Made by a program: the position numbers and the translations under genes. DNA of 64,000 nucleotides from Halovenus marina (GTDB lineage Archaea; Halobacteriota; Halobacteria; Halobacteriales; Haloarculaceae): NCBI RefSeq assembly GCF_051414115.1, contig NZ_JBLKNZ010000001.1, positions 124,001 to 188,000 of the forward strand, in the 5' to 3' direction. Below, one piece after another: positions 25,299-33,271 of this stretch; within the stretch, counting starts at the first letter, position 1; every line of letters begins with the position of its first letter. The notes under the pieces were generated by a model, which worked only from the letters and a program-made list of their open reading frames with translations, did no database searches and had not been told where the DNA came from.

Positions 25299-26128
25299 GA
25301 GCGCTCGCCATCGCAAAGCGGGACTTCACGGACGCCCGGCGGTCGAATGTGCTCTGGATCGCGATTGGTCTGTTCGTCGCCTTTGTCGGTATTGTCTTCG
25401 CGACCACGTCGACAGACAGGGCGACACCGGCCGAGAACGCGCTCTGGAACATTCAGGCTATTGCGATCTGGTTTCTGCCGATTGTCGTGCTCGTGGTCGG
25501 TTATCTCGCGGTCGCTGGCGAGCGCGAGACTGGCCGGATCAAGTACCTCCTCGGTCTTCCGAACAGCCGCCGTGACGTGGTTCTCGGGAAATTTCTCAGC
25601 CGAGCAGGTATCTCCGTGCTCGCCGTCGCCATCTCGATGGCCGTCGGGCTGGTCGTCCTGTTTGTCCGCTATCCCTCGGTTCCAGTCGAAACCTTCCTCG
25701 GGATGGCGCTGTTTATGGCTGTCTTCGCGGTCGTCTACACCGCAATCGCTGTCGGTATCTCTGCTCTCGCGAGCACCCGAGCACGCTCGATGACGGGCGT
25801 TATTGGCGTCTACATGTTCTTCACTGTCTTCTGGATCGTCCCCAACGTCAGCCCCGCCGAGAGCCTCTCGTATATCGTCGAGGAACTACTCGGACTCTCG
25901 GCCAAGCCAAATCTCTACGAGTTCGTCTTCTATCTGAGCCCCTCCTTTGCCTACAGTCGACTGAGCAACGTCGTGCTCTTCGAGCGAGCACAGAACGGCG
26001 CACAACTCCCCGGCGCTGACGCGCCGTTTTACCTGCAGGGGGAGTTCATGCCAGTAATCTTGCTGGCGTGGGTCGTCGGAATGCTCCTTGTCGGCTATCT
26101 CCGCTTTCGCGACGCCGAACTCGCCTGA
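25295..26128 (+). CDS. ABC-2 type transporter permease
   Basis: A 277-residue membrane subunit with six predicted helices (first SNVLWIAIGLFVAFVGIVFATT, last PVILLAWVVGMLLVGYLRF), the ABC-2 motif VAGERETGRIKYLLGLPNSRRDVVLGKF in the first cytoplasmic loop (about residues 70-97), and a long extracellular loop between helices five and six (about 190-245). The layout matches the NosY-like permease group. It is translationally coupled to the ATPase gene. Confidence 0.9.
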   Translation: MRALAIAKRDFTDARRSNVLWIAIGLFVAFVGIVFATTSTDRATPAENALWNIQAIAIWFLPIVVLVVGYLAVAGERETGRIKYLLGLPNSRRDVVLGKFLSRAGISVLAVAISMAVGLVVLFVRYPSVPVETFLGMALFMAVFAVVYTAIAVGISALASTRARSMTGVIGVYMFFTVFWIVPNVSPAESLSYIVEELLGLSAKPNLYEFVFYLSPSFAYSRLSNVVLFERAQNGAQLPGADAPFYLQGEFMPVILLAWVVGMLLVGYLRFRDAELA

Positions 26129-26159
26129 TACTGCTGGCTGTCTGATACTGTCGGCTGTA
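26126..26159 (+). repeat. Imperfect tandem repeat at the permease stop
   Basis: TGATACTGCTGGCTGTC (26126-26142, containing the permease stop codon) is followed directly by TGATACTGTCGGCTGTA (26143-26159); 14 of 17 bases agree. The second copy also forms the left arm of the larger inverted repeat downstream. Confidence 0.6.
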
Positions 26160-26223
26160 CGTACGTACAAATATTCGCCACCCCGGGTGGCGAATTATTT
26201 TCGAGATGGTACAGCCGACAGTA
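26146..26223. terminator. Nested inverted repeats between convergent genes
   Basis: A perfect 15-base pair TACTGTCGGCTGTAC/GTACAGCCGACAGTA (26146-26160 and 26209-26223) encloses a second perfect stem ATTCGCCACCC-C-GGGTGGCGAAT (26173-26195) flanked by AT-rich sequence. It sits between the stops of the permease and the convergent glycerophosphodiesterase, so termination is the conservative call; a miniature mobile element is the alternative. Confidence 0.5.
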
Positions 26224-26254
26224 CGAGCAGGGAGGCCCGGGCGCGAGGCGGATC

Positions 26255-26953
26255 TCAGGGCGAGATGTCCTCGAAGATCACGTTGTCGACGTGCGGGCTG
26301 ACCCGTTCCAGTTCTGCGTCCGTTCGGACCGTCCACGCCAGCACGGGCAGTTGCCCACGTCGGCAGGAAAGCGAATCGGACGGCAGGGCTGACTGTTCGA
26401 CCGCGAGGAAGTCAGGCTGGCCTATCCACACGACGGGAAAGCGGTCCTCGAACCCACTCCATTCGCGCGGTTCGACCTCCCAGAGCAGTTGGCCGCGGGG
26501 CCACGACGGACGATGTCGTCGGAACCATCGCACGGTGAGGGGATTGAATGACTGGACGGCGAACGAGCCGTCGTACTCGTCGAGAATCCCGGCGACGACC
26601 GCTTCGAGTCGTCCCGGTCGACCGGTCGCCTTGAGTTCGACCAGCAGCGGAACCTGCCCATCAACGATATCGAGCAGGTCGACGAGACGGGGGACCGTCT
26701 GGTCGGTATCGAGTACCGACAGACCGCGTAGATCAGCCCACGGCGTCTCGGAGACGAGGCGATCATCGCCCGTCAACCGCTCCAGCGTCGGGTCGTGGTG
26801 CACCACGGCAACGCCGTCGGCAGTGAGCCGAACGTCACACTCGACCGGATAGCCCGCATCGATCGCCACGCGGGCCGCAGCGGGCGTGTTCTCTGGGACA
26901 CCTTCCGAATGCAGGCCGCGGTGAGCGATCGGTCGCGTGCTGAGCCAGTCCAT
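26255..26953 (-). CDS. Glycerophosphodiester phosphodiesterase
   Basis: Metal-dependent TIM-barrel enzyme that hydrolyses glycerophosphodiesters to glycerol phosphate and an alcohol. The 232-residue protein has all family motifs: IAHRGLHSEGVPENTPAAAR (His-Arg-Gly and Glu-Asn-Thr, residues 9-28), VECDVRLTADGVAVVHHDPTL with the catalytic Glu, Asp and second His, and LVELKATGRPGRLE with the metal Glu. No signal peptide, so cytoplasmic. The ATG at 26953 is preferred to a TTG at 26980. Confidence 0.93.
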   Translation of the reverse strand: MDWLSTRPIAHRGLHSEGVPENTPAAARVAIDAGYPVECDVRLTADGVAVVHHDPTLERLTGDDRLVSETPWADLRGLSVLDTDQTVPRLVDLLDIVDGQVPLLVELKATGRPGRLEAVVAGILDEYDGSFAVQSFNPLTVRWFRRHRPSWPRGQLLWEVEPREWSGFEDRFPVVWIGQPDFLAVEQSALPSDSLSCRRGQLPVLAWTVRTDAELERVSPHVDNVIFEDISP

Positions 26954-27072
26954 CACGCTGACTGAACCGGGCACGGACAATTACGGTTTGGAAAGTGCCC
27001 AGTGTCTGCCGGTGTGCAGTAACGCCACGGCAACTCGGTGGACTTTTGCGCCGATAGCGCGTATCGCATCCC

Positions 27073-27360
27073 ATGAGTGGGGACGCGGGTACGCCGCCGT
27101 CGAAACGCGCCTTCGGCCTGTATCTGGGTGCGGTCTCCGGGTTGGGAGCGGTGCTGGTCGCGCTCTCGTACCTTGCCTTTCGGGCTGGGTTGGTGGACTT
27201 CTTCGATGCGTTTCCACAGGCCCCAGTTCAGACCGTCCAGACCTATCCCGCCGTCTCCCTGTATCTGTGTCTGAGTTTTGGCGGCCTGTTCGTGCTCGTC
27301 GCTCTCGTCGTCCTGTTTGGCGCACGAGTCAACCGCGTTCGACCGGAGAACGGTCGGTGA
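27073..27360 (+). CDS. Small two-helix membrane protein, unknown function
   Basis: A 95-residue protein with two hydrophobic helices (about 15-38, LYLGAVSGLGAVLVALSYLAF, and 60-84, SLYLCLSFGGLFVLVALVVLF) joined by a loop containing DFFDAFPQAPVQTVQTYPAV, which would face outside if the N-terminus is inside, and a short basic tail. I do not recognise the family. It is divergent from the glycerophosphodiesterase and followed 104 bases later by a histidine kinase on the same strand. Confidence 0.65.
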   Translation: MSGDAGTPPSKRAFGLYLGAVSGLGAVLVALSYLAFRAGLVDFFDAFPQAPVQTVQTYPAVSLYLCLSFGGLFVLVALVVLFGARVNRVRPENGR

Positions 27361-27464
27361 ACCGGGCGCGTGTCTCGTCTGGACCCAATCGTAGATACAC
27401 CTGTCTCGATCCTATCAGATAGTGTACACTGTGTTTCAATAGCGCGTGTGTTGTGGTCAGACAC

Positions 27465-29297
27465 ATGCTCGAACCCATCCGGGTTCTTTACGTCGACGAC
27501 AGCCCTGCGTTTCTCGACGTGTCTGCGGATGTTCTGGAGCAAGAACACGAACAGATCTCGCTCAGAACAGCGACGAGCGCACGCGACGCGCTCGACCAGC
27601 ACATCGACGGCGGCGAGACGGTCGACTGTATCGTCAGCGAGTACGACCTGCCCGAGATGGACGGGCTGGCGTTTCTCGAACGCGTTCGGGAGCGGGACCC
27701 GGACCTGCCATTTATCTTGTTTACCGGCAAGGGGTCCGAGGAAGTCGCGAGTGAAGCGCTCTCTGCGGGCGCGACCGACTACATCCGAAAGCAGTCGGAG
27801 CAAGACCAGTGCTCTGTGTTGGCAAACCGGATCGAAAACGCGGTGTCGCAGTACAGAAACGACCGGAAACGACAACTCGAACACCAGCGGTCGGTCCTCG
27901 ACGCGGTGGTCGAAACCGTCCCACAGGGGATTCTGGTCGTCGACGAGACTCGCGACTTTTTCACCTACAACGAGCGGTTCGTCGAGATGTGGGACATCCC
28001 CGACGAGGTAGTCGAAACGGGCGACGACCAGCGAGCGGTCGAATCCGTGCTCGACAGGCTCGAACGCCCCGAACAGTTCCGCGAACAGGTCGAGTACTTC
28101 TACGACCACCCCGACGAGACGAGTCGCGACACGATCTATCTCTCCGACGGGCGCATCTTCGAGCGCTACACCGCTCCAGCGACGGCAGACGACGGAACCA
28201 ATCACGGCCGAGTCTGGATATTCAGAGACATCACGGAGCGCACGGAACGAGAGGAGCGACTCACGCGGAAACAGCGACAGTTCGAGGCGACGTTCAATAC
28301 GCCGAACACCTTCATCGGCATTCTGGAACCCGACGGAACGATCAGAAACATCAACCAGACGGCGCTCGAGTTCATCGAGACGGGTCTTGCAGCGGTCGAG
28401 GGCGAGCAGTTCTGGAACACGCCGTGGTGGGACCACTCGACGGATCTGCAGGAGCAACTGCGTGACTACATTCAGCAGGCCGCAGACGGCGAGTACGCCC
28501 GGTTCGAGGCCGACCACTACGCGCCGGACGGGACAGAGGTGACCGTCGATGTCGTGATCCGACCCGTGCGCGACGAGGAGGAGGACGTGGTTTCGCTCAT
28601 CGTCGAGGGGCGAGACATCACCGAGCGCGTCGAAACGAAGGAGGAACTTCGGCGACAGAACGAGCGTCTGGACGACTTTGCGAGTGTCGTCTCCCACGAC
28701 CTGCGAAACCCGCTGAACGTGGCCAAGGCCCGACTCGAACTTGCCACTGACGACTGTGACAGCCCCCATCTCGAAGATATCGAGCAGGCACACGACAGGA
28801 TGGAAACACTGATCAGCGATCTCTTGACGCTGGCCCGCGAGGGCGAACAACTGAACGAACGCCGAGAGATCGACCTCGATAGCCTGACCAGACAGTGCTG
28901 GCAGACCGTCGACACAGCGGATGCGTCACTCGCCGTCGACGACGCTATTTCGGTCCGTGCCGACGAGACTCGACTCTCGCAACTGCTCGAAAACCTCGTC
29001 CGGAACGCCGTCGAACACGCCGGGGAGAGCGTGACAGTCACGGTCGGCCCGCTGGAGAGTGCGTCCGGATTCTACGTCGCAGACGACGGCCCGGGGATTC
29101 CATCCGACGAACGCGAACAGATATTCGAGACGGGCTACTCGACCGCCGGAGGGAACGGTCTCGGACTCCGAATCGCCGAAACCGTCGCCACAGCGCACGA
29201 CTGGGAGATCCGGGTTACTGACAGCGAGGATGGCGGCGCACGCTTCGAGGTCACCGGCGTCGACGTCGAGTCAGAATCGCACCCACAACGGAAATAG
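27465..29297 (+). CDS. Hybrid sensor kinase: receiver domain (Asp to Glu), two PAS domains, histidine kinase
   Basis: A 610-residue soluble protein starting MLEPIRVLYVDDSP. The N-terminal receiver (1-120) keeps the acidic pair Asp11-Asp12, the Thr of ILFTGKGS and the Lys of DYIRKQ, but the acceptor position reads CIVSEYDLPEMDG with Glu59 (codon 27639-27641) instead of Asp. PAS 1 (about 140-265) and PAS 2 (about 275-395) follow, then HisKA with DFASVVSHDLRNPLNV (about 405) and HATPase_c with ENLVRNAVEHAG, DDGPGIPSDE and GGNGLGLRIAE. A GTG at 27453 would add four residues. No membrane segment and no adjacent partner regulator. Confidence 0.88.
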   Translation: MLEPIRVLYVDDSPAFLDVSADVLEQEHEQISLRTATSARDALDQHIDGGETVDCIVSEYDLPEMDGLAFLERVRERDPDLPFILFTGKGSEEVASEALSAGATDYIRKQSEQDQCSVLANRIENAVSQYRNDRKRQLEHQRSVLDAVVETVPQGILVVDETRDFFTYNERFVEMWDIPDEVVETGDDQRAVESVLDRLERPEQFREQVEYFYDHPDETSRDTIYLSDGRIFERYTAPATADDGTNHGRVWIFRDITERTEREERLTRKQRQFEATFNTPNTFIGILEPDGTIRNINQTALEFIETGLAAVEGEQFWNTPWWDHSTDLQEQLRDYIQQAADGEYARFEADHYAPDGTEVTVDVVIRPVRDEEEDVVSLIVEGRDITERVETKEELRRQNERLDDFASVVSHDLRNPLNVAKARLELATDDCDSPHLEDIEQAHDRMETLISDLLTLAREGEQLNERREIDLDSLTRQCWQTVDTADASLAVDDAISVRADETRLSQLLENLVRNAVEHAGESVTVTVGPLESASGFYVADDGPGIPSDEREQIFETGYSTAGGNGLGLRIAETVATAHDWEIRVTDSEDGGARFEVTGVDVESESHPQRK

Positions 29298-29449
29298 ACA
29301 CACTGCGATTGATTGTAGCCGAGTCGGTCCGTTCTGATCGAGACAACAACCCACGAGCGAGACGATACCGTCAGCGCTGGATGAATTCTCCGTATACTCT
29401 CTCAAGAGTATCGAAGGATTATTGACGTAGTGACGCCCCGAACTCAGGT

Positions 29450-29677
29450 ATGCCCAAGATAAGTGTCGAAGTGCCCGAGGAGTTGCTCGCAGACTTGGCC
29501 GACCACGTCGGCGAGGACGGCAAGTTCGTCAACAGAAGCGAGGCGGTTCGGGCGTCGATCAGGAAGACGCTGGATATGCTCGACGAGATCGACGAGCGAC
29601 AGGGGCGACTCGACGGGAGCGAGGCTAGTGACGGCGGAGCGAGTGAGTCCGATGAGCGTGGTGCCGATGGCGAGTGA
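29450..29677 (+). CDS. Ribbon-helix-helix (CopG/MetJ-type) DNA-binding protein
   Basis: A 75-residue protein with a ribbon-helix-helix fold: strand PKISVEVPEELLADL, helix DLADHVGEDGKF, then NRSEAVRASIRKTLDML, the classical RSEAVR second-helix motif. The last 25 residues are acidic and disordered. Dimeric RHH proteins bind short operators through the strand. The 3' end overlaps the start of the next gene (a transporter), which suggests that it regulates, or is co-expressed with, that transporter. A TATA-like GGATTATTG precedes the ATG by about 30 bases. Confidence 0.85.
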   Translation: MPKISVEVPEELLADLADHVGEDGKFVNRSEAVRASIRKTLDMLDEIDERQGRLDGSEASDGGASESDERGADGE

Positions 29678-30374
29678 GCATTCGACGACAGAGCCAGCGC
29701 TCGGCGTCTCGCAGATGTCGCTCGCGGCGCTGTTTGTCACCGCGCTGATCACCGCGCAGGTGACCGCCGTGAAGGTCCTCGAAGTCTCGCTGCCCGTGTC
29801 ACTTCCGGTGACCGGGGAGGTCATTCTCGTCCCGGCCGCGGTGTTCGCATACGCGCTCACCTTCTTCGCTTCGGACTGTTACACCGAACTGTACGGCAAG
29901 CGCGCCGCACAGATTCTGATCAACGTCGCCTTCGTGATGAATTTCGTGCTGCTCGCACTGCTCTGGCTTGCCATCTGGGCACCGATCTCCCCGGCCTCTG
30001 GGGTCGCACAGGACCCGTTCGCGGATACACTCGCTGCCAGCACCGGCATCGTCGCCGGGAGCCTGCTTGCTTACATCGTCAGCCAGAACTGGGACGTCGT
30101 TGTATTTCACCGTATTAAATCGTATACGTCGGGGCGGTCGCTGTGGCTCCGGAACCTCCTCTCGACGTCGTCCAGCCAGTTCCTCGATACGGTGATTTTC
30201 ATCACCGTCGCGTTCTACATCTTTCAGGGATTCGCGCTCGAGACCGTCTTCGAGTTGATCGTCGGCCAGTACCTGTTCAAACTTCTGCTCGCTGGACTCG
30301 ACACACCCTTCGTCTACCTCGCAGTTGGAGTCGTACGAAAACTCGAGCGCGAGAGCGCTGCAAAAACTGAGTAA
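29667..30374 (+). CDS. VUT/YhhQ-family queuosine-precursor transporter
   Basis: A 235-residue polytopic protein of the vitamin-uptake-transporter-like (YhhQ/QueT-type ECF-independent) family, which in bacteria imports queuosine precursors (preQ0/preQ1); in archaea preQ0 serves archaeosine. Six hydrophobic segments are visible, with family motifs VPAAVFAYALTFFASDCYTELYGKR (about 60-84), SQNWDVVVFHRIK and LRNLLSTSSSQFLDTVIF (about 150-180). Two ATGs (29652, 29667) are possible; both overlap the ribbon-helix-helix gene. Substrate assignment is by family only. Confidence 0.85.
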   Translation: MASEHSTTEPALGVSQMSLAALFVTALITAQVTAVKVLEVSLPVSLPVTGEVILVPAAVFAYALTFFASDCYTELYGKRAAQILINVAFVMNFVLLALLWLAIWAPISPASGVAQDPFADTLAASTGIVAGSLLAYIVSQNWDVVVFHRIKSYTSGRSLWLRNLLSTSSSQFLDTVIFITVAFYIFQGFALETVFELIVGQYLFKLLLAGLDTPFVYLAVGVVRKLERESAAKTE

Positions 30375-30383
30375 CCGCCAGGG

Positions 30384-31175
30384 TCACTCGACGCGTTCGG
30401 CAAAGCCGAACCGCGGTTTCACGTCGGTCACTTCGACTTCGACTGTTTCGCCAGTCTCCGCGTCGGGCACGAACAGCGTGAAGTCCTCGACTTTCGCGAC
30501 ACCGTCGCCCTCCTCGCCGACGTCGACGATTTCCACGTCGAGTCTGTCACCCACGCGAACGGGGCCAGTGAGGCGATTCTTCGCGACGAGATACAGCTCC
30601 GACGAGGAGTCTCTGGAGGCGTCCGGGCGAACCTGACGGACGTACTCGAACTCGGCTTCGATGTCCGCCTGCAGATCGTCGAGGTCGCGGCCGTCGAACA
30701 CCTTGACTGCGAGGTCGCCCCCCGACGTCAGCAGTTCCTCTGCGACGGCGACAGCCTGCCGGGCGAGATGGACCGAGCGGGCATGGTCCAGATCGTACTC
30801 GCCGGTCATGTTCGGTGCCATATCCGAGAGCACCACATCGACGGGGCGGTCGTCTGTGTTCCCGGTCGCGTCTGCGACCGTCTCGCGAATCGCCTCGCGA
30901 GTGCGCTCGTCGGTGATGTCCCCGCGGACGTACGCGACGGTCGCCGCCGCGTCGATGGGGTCGATGGACTGTCGGTCGACGCCGACGACCGTCCCGGACC
31001 CGACGCGCTCGGCCGCGACCTGCATCCAGCCACCGGGGGCCGCACCGAGGTCGACGACCGTTCGCCCCGCACCGAGCAGTCCGGTCGTCTCGTCGAGTTG
31101 CTGTAGCTTGTAGGCAGAGCGGGCGCGATACCCCTGCTGTTTGGCTCTGTTGTAGTAGTCGTCCTTTCCAGTCAT
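30384..31175 (-). CDS. rlmE: 23S rRNA (uridine-2'-O-)methyltransferase with TRAM domain
   Basis: FtsJ/RrmJ family SAM-dependent enzyme that 2'-O-methylates a uridine in the 23S rRNA A-loop. The 263-residue protein begins DDYYNRAKQQGYRARSAYKL with the catalytic Lys, has the SAM motif VVDLGAAPGGWMQVAAE (about residue 40), the catalytic Asp in VVLSDMAPNMTGEYDLDH (about 110) and the later Lys in LAVKVFDG. Haloarchaeal RlmE carries an extra C-terminal TRAM domain, seen here from about residue 195 (VRVGDRLDVEIVDVGEEGDG). It converges on the transporter gene with nine bases between stops. Confidence 0.94.
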   Translation of the reverse strand: MTGKDDYYNRAKQQGYRARSAYKLQQLDETTGLLGAGRTVVDLGAAPGGWMQVAAERVGSGTVVGVDRQSIDPIDAAATVAYVRGDITDERTREAIRETVADATGNTDDRPVDVVLSDMAPNMTGEYDLDHARSVHLARQAVAVAEELLTSGGDLAVKVFDGRDLDDLQADIEAEFEYVRQVRPDASRDSSSELYLVAKNRLTGPVRVGDRLDVEIVDVGEEGDGVAKVEDFTLFVPDAETGETVEVEVTDVKPRFGFAERVE

Positions 31176-31424
31176 GTGTCTCTCACCGGACGCTCTGTAC
31201 TGTTCCAGCTGCGAGTCGCCAGCGAATTCGCGTTCATAGTGGCTGAAACGTGGTCGACCCGGAAATGCACATCGGATAGGGTCTCACGGAGACCCAGTGG
31301 CTGCCGGAAGCGACGCCGAGACCACGAGTACCAGAGGAGACCACGACACGTCGACAGCATCTCCGCGACGAATCGTTCCTCCATCTGTTTTTCGCATACG
31401 GGGAGTGACAGGAACACAAAGCGG

Positions 31425-31430
31425 TTTATA
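31425..31430 (+). promoter_or_regulatory. TATA box of the MinD cassette
   Basis: TTTATA, 29-34 bases before the ATG at 31459, in the only AT-rich patch of the 280-base divergent spacer; the first promoter of the five-gene cassette. Confidence 0.6.
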
Positions 31431-31458
31431 GCCGACAGTCGTCTATCCCGCCGAGACG

Positions 31459-32022
31459 ATGGCGGAGTTCGGCACCGAACTCGACGACGCACGGACGGTA
31501 CTGGTCGCGACGCCACCGGCGGACAGGGACGCCTGTCCCGCGCTGCTGGGGAGCGTGGCCGACCCCGACGTGCTGTTCGTCACGTACCGACGCTCTGTCG
31601 CGGAGTGTCTCGAAGCGGTCGAGGAGGGAGTCGACACTATCGGGGTCATCCTCGTCGGCGACGAAATCACGGGAGAGCGGTCAGTTGAATCCGAAGACAC
31701 AGCAGAGTACGCCGTCGAGACGAAGCGACTGCCAGCACCGAGCGCTCTGACAGATCTGACGGTTGCCATCGATCAGGTCATCTCGGGGTGGGACCGGCCG
31801 GTCGTCTGCTTCGATTCCGTGACGGACATGCTCCAGTACGTCGACTTCGAGACGACCTTCGAGTTCTTCCAGACGCTCGTCGGCAAGAGTCACGCTGTCG
31901 GTGCGCGAACGTACGCTCACATCGACCCCGGCGCACACGACGGAACGACAGTCGCCGCCGTCACCTCGCTGTTCGATGCGACGGTCAGCGGGTCCGAGGT
32001 TCGAACTCGGGATCTGCTGTAG
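31459..32022 (+). CDS. KaiC/RecA-fold protein lacking Walker A (DUF7504-like)
   Basis: A 187-residue protein resembling haloarchaeal DUF7504 (KaiC-like) proteins. The first strand reads ARTVLVATPPADRDACPALL, where a Walker A P-loop would be expected, but no G-x4-GK[ST] is present. Later parts keep the KaiC-like order: PVVCFDSVTDMLQYVDFETTFEF has the position of Walker B (about residues 113-135), followed by GARTYAHIDPGAHDGTTVA, as in KaiC-like proteins. It is thus probably a nucleotide-independent partner or a receptor. First gene of the cassette that ends with minD. Confidence 0.75.
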   Translation: MAEFGTELDDARTVLVATPPADRDACPALLGSVADPDVLFVTYRRSVAECLEAVEEGVDTIGVILVGDEITGERSVESEDTAEYAVETKRLPAPSALTDLTVAIDQVISGWDRPVVCFDSVTDMLQYVDFETTFEFFQTLVGKSHAVGARTYAHIDPGAHDGTTVAAVTSLFDATVSGSEVRTRDLL

Positions 32023-32083
32023 CGTCCCTCATCCCGGCGAAGATGTAGTTAGATTTAACTGTTGATCCGATGGAAACGGAGAT

Positions 32084-32422
32084 GTGCTGCTGGTCATCGC
32101 GTACTCACGGGGGGCCCGGCAGTCGTTGCGAAACGTCTGTCGGGCACACGGGGACAGTGTCGTTCGGCAGTTCGGCCGGGTTGCGCTGCTGGAGACAACG
32201 GAGTTCGGCGCGTTTCAGGCGTTGCGCCTGCGGGAGAAACACGGCGAGGCGATACAGATCGAACGGACCCGACCGTTCAACGAGTTCGCGGTCGTTCCGG
32301 AGGATGTCCGCGAGGCCGCTCGCTCCTACGAGAACCGCGAGCAGGACGCCGTTCCGTACGGGGCCTTCGCATCCGGGAGCGACCATCCATCGACCGAGCG
32401 AATGAAGGGGACAGAACTGTGA
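32084..32422 (+). CDS. Uncharacterised haloarchaeal protein of the MinD cassette (DUF7855-like)
   Basis: A 112-residue soluble protein with a GTG start (ATGs nearby are in other frames): VLLVIAYSRGARQSLRNVCR. It has two alpha/beta-like stretches, VVRQFGRVALLETTEFGAF and LRLREKHGEAIQIERTRPF, and a polar, probably flexible C-terminus. I recognise no enzymatic motif. A TTAGATTTAAC patch about 27 bases upstream may be a second promoter. Its stop overlaps the GTG start of the next gene (GTGA), so the two are translationally coupled. Confidence 0.72.
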   Translation: MLLVIAYSRGARQSLRNVCRAHGDSVVRQFGRVALLETTEFGAFQALRLREKHGEAIQIERTRPFNEFAVVPEDVREAARSYENREQDAVPYGAFASGSDHPSTERMKGTEL

Positions 32423-33246
32423 CGGGTCACGAAGCTTTCGTCTGTCGGATCGACGGGACGGTTCACCGCGGCTCAGCTCTCGCAGTGTCACGCTCTGTCG
32501 ACCCGCGTTCGGTCGCGCGAGCGGTTCGACGCGGATGGAGTCGATGCGAGACGGGCGTCGTCGAGATCATCGCCGCGCCAGCATCCCCCGTCCACGAGTA
32601 CGTCGGCTGTATCCGACCGGAGATGGGGCTTCGCATCCGCACGGCGCTTGCGTGTGCGGCGCGAACGTGTGGGCACGCGACGCCGTACGACGAGGAAATC
32701 GTCGCCCTTCGCGAGGAGTTGCAGTCGATATCTGTCGACGAGGTTTCCAGCCAGTCGCATCGACAGACGCTCGCAGAAAGCGAGACAGAGCGCGAGCGAC
32801 TCCGCGAGACGGTGGCGACCGAGCGCGGGCGTCTCCAGGCAGACGGAGACGCGGAGGCAGACCGACGGACGGACGCGATCAGGCGCCTCTCGGAAGTTGA
32901 GACGACGGCTGCAGCCACGCGAGAGCAACTCGAGCAAATCCGAGAGAACCGACGGAAGCGCCGCGACCGCCGCGAGCGACGGCTTCGCCTCGAAGACCGC
33001 ATCGAAAACCGCAGGCGAGAGGCACGCGCACACCTGCTCGAAGAAGTTCGGAACAGCTACGCAACTGCGGTCGAGCGAGCCCCGGAATCGCAGTGTTCCG
33101 AACCGTTCGAGGTCGACCCGGTTACTGCCGCTCTTGCCGTCGCTCGCGTCGCCGATATCGACGCGCCGGTTGTCCTCGCCTGCGACCGGTTCGACTCGCC
33201 AGCAACTGTCAGGGAGTGGATCGACACACCAGTCGTGCAGGTTTAA
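32419..33246 (+). CDS. Coiled-coil protein of the MinD cassette (DUF7856-like)
   Basis: A 275-residue protein starting at a GTG in the overlap GTGA. Residues 1-90 form a compact domain (EAFVCRIDGTVHRGSALAV, GVVEIIAAPASPVHEYVGCI, MGLRIRTALACAARTCGHATPYD). Residues about 95-200 are a long, highly charged coiled coil (repeated Arg/Glu with Leu spacing: TERERLRETVATERGRLQ, RKRRDRRERRLRLEDRIE). The C-terminal 55 residues again look folded (DPVTAALAVARVADIDAPVV). This is the layout of a structural or tethering protein rather than an enzyme. Known function: none. Confidence 0.75.
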   Translation: MTGHEAFVCRIDGTVHRGSALAVSRSVDPRSVARAVRRGWSRCETGVVEIIAAPASPVHEYVGCIRPEMGLRIRTALACAARTCGHATPYDEEIVALREELQSISVDEVSSQSHRQTLAESETERERLRETVATERGRLQADGDAEADRRTDAIRRLSEVETTAAATREQLEQIRENRRKRRDRRERRLRLEDRIENRRREARAHLLEEVRNSYATAVERAPESQCSEPFEVDPVTAALAVARVADIDAPVVLACDRFDSPATVREWIDTPVVQV

Positions 33247-33271
33247 GTGCAATAGCGCGGCCAACCGGCCT

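Noticed and set aside
31172..31384. 70-codon ORF on the - strand ending in the rlmE start codon
   Set aside because: The stop overlaps the rlmE ATG, which is suggestive, but the residues (Trp/Arg/Ser-rich, not acidic) do not look like a haloarchaeal protein and no TATA box precedes it.
31994..32010. T-arm-like hairpin CCGAG-GTTCGAA-CTCGG
   Set aside because: It looks like a tRNA T-arm but lies inside the coding sequence of the KaiC-like protein; no acceptor, D or anticodon stem can be formed around it.
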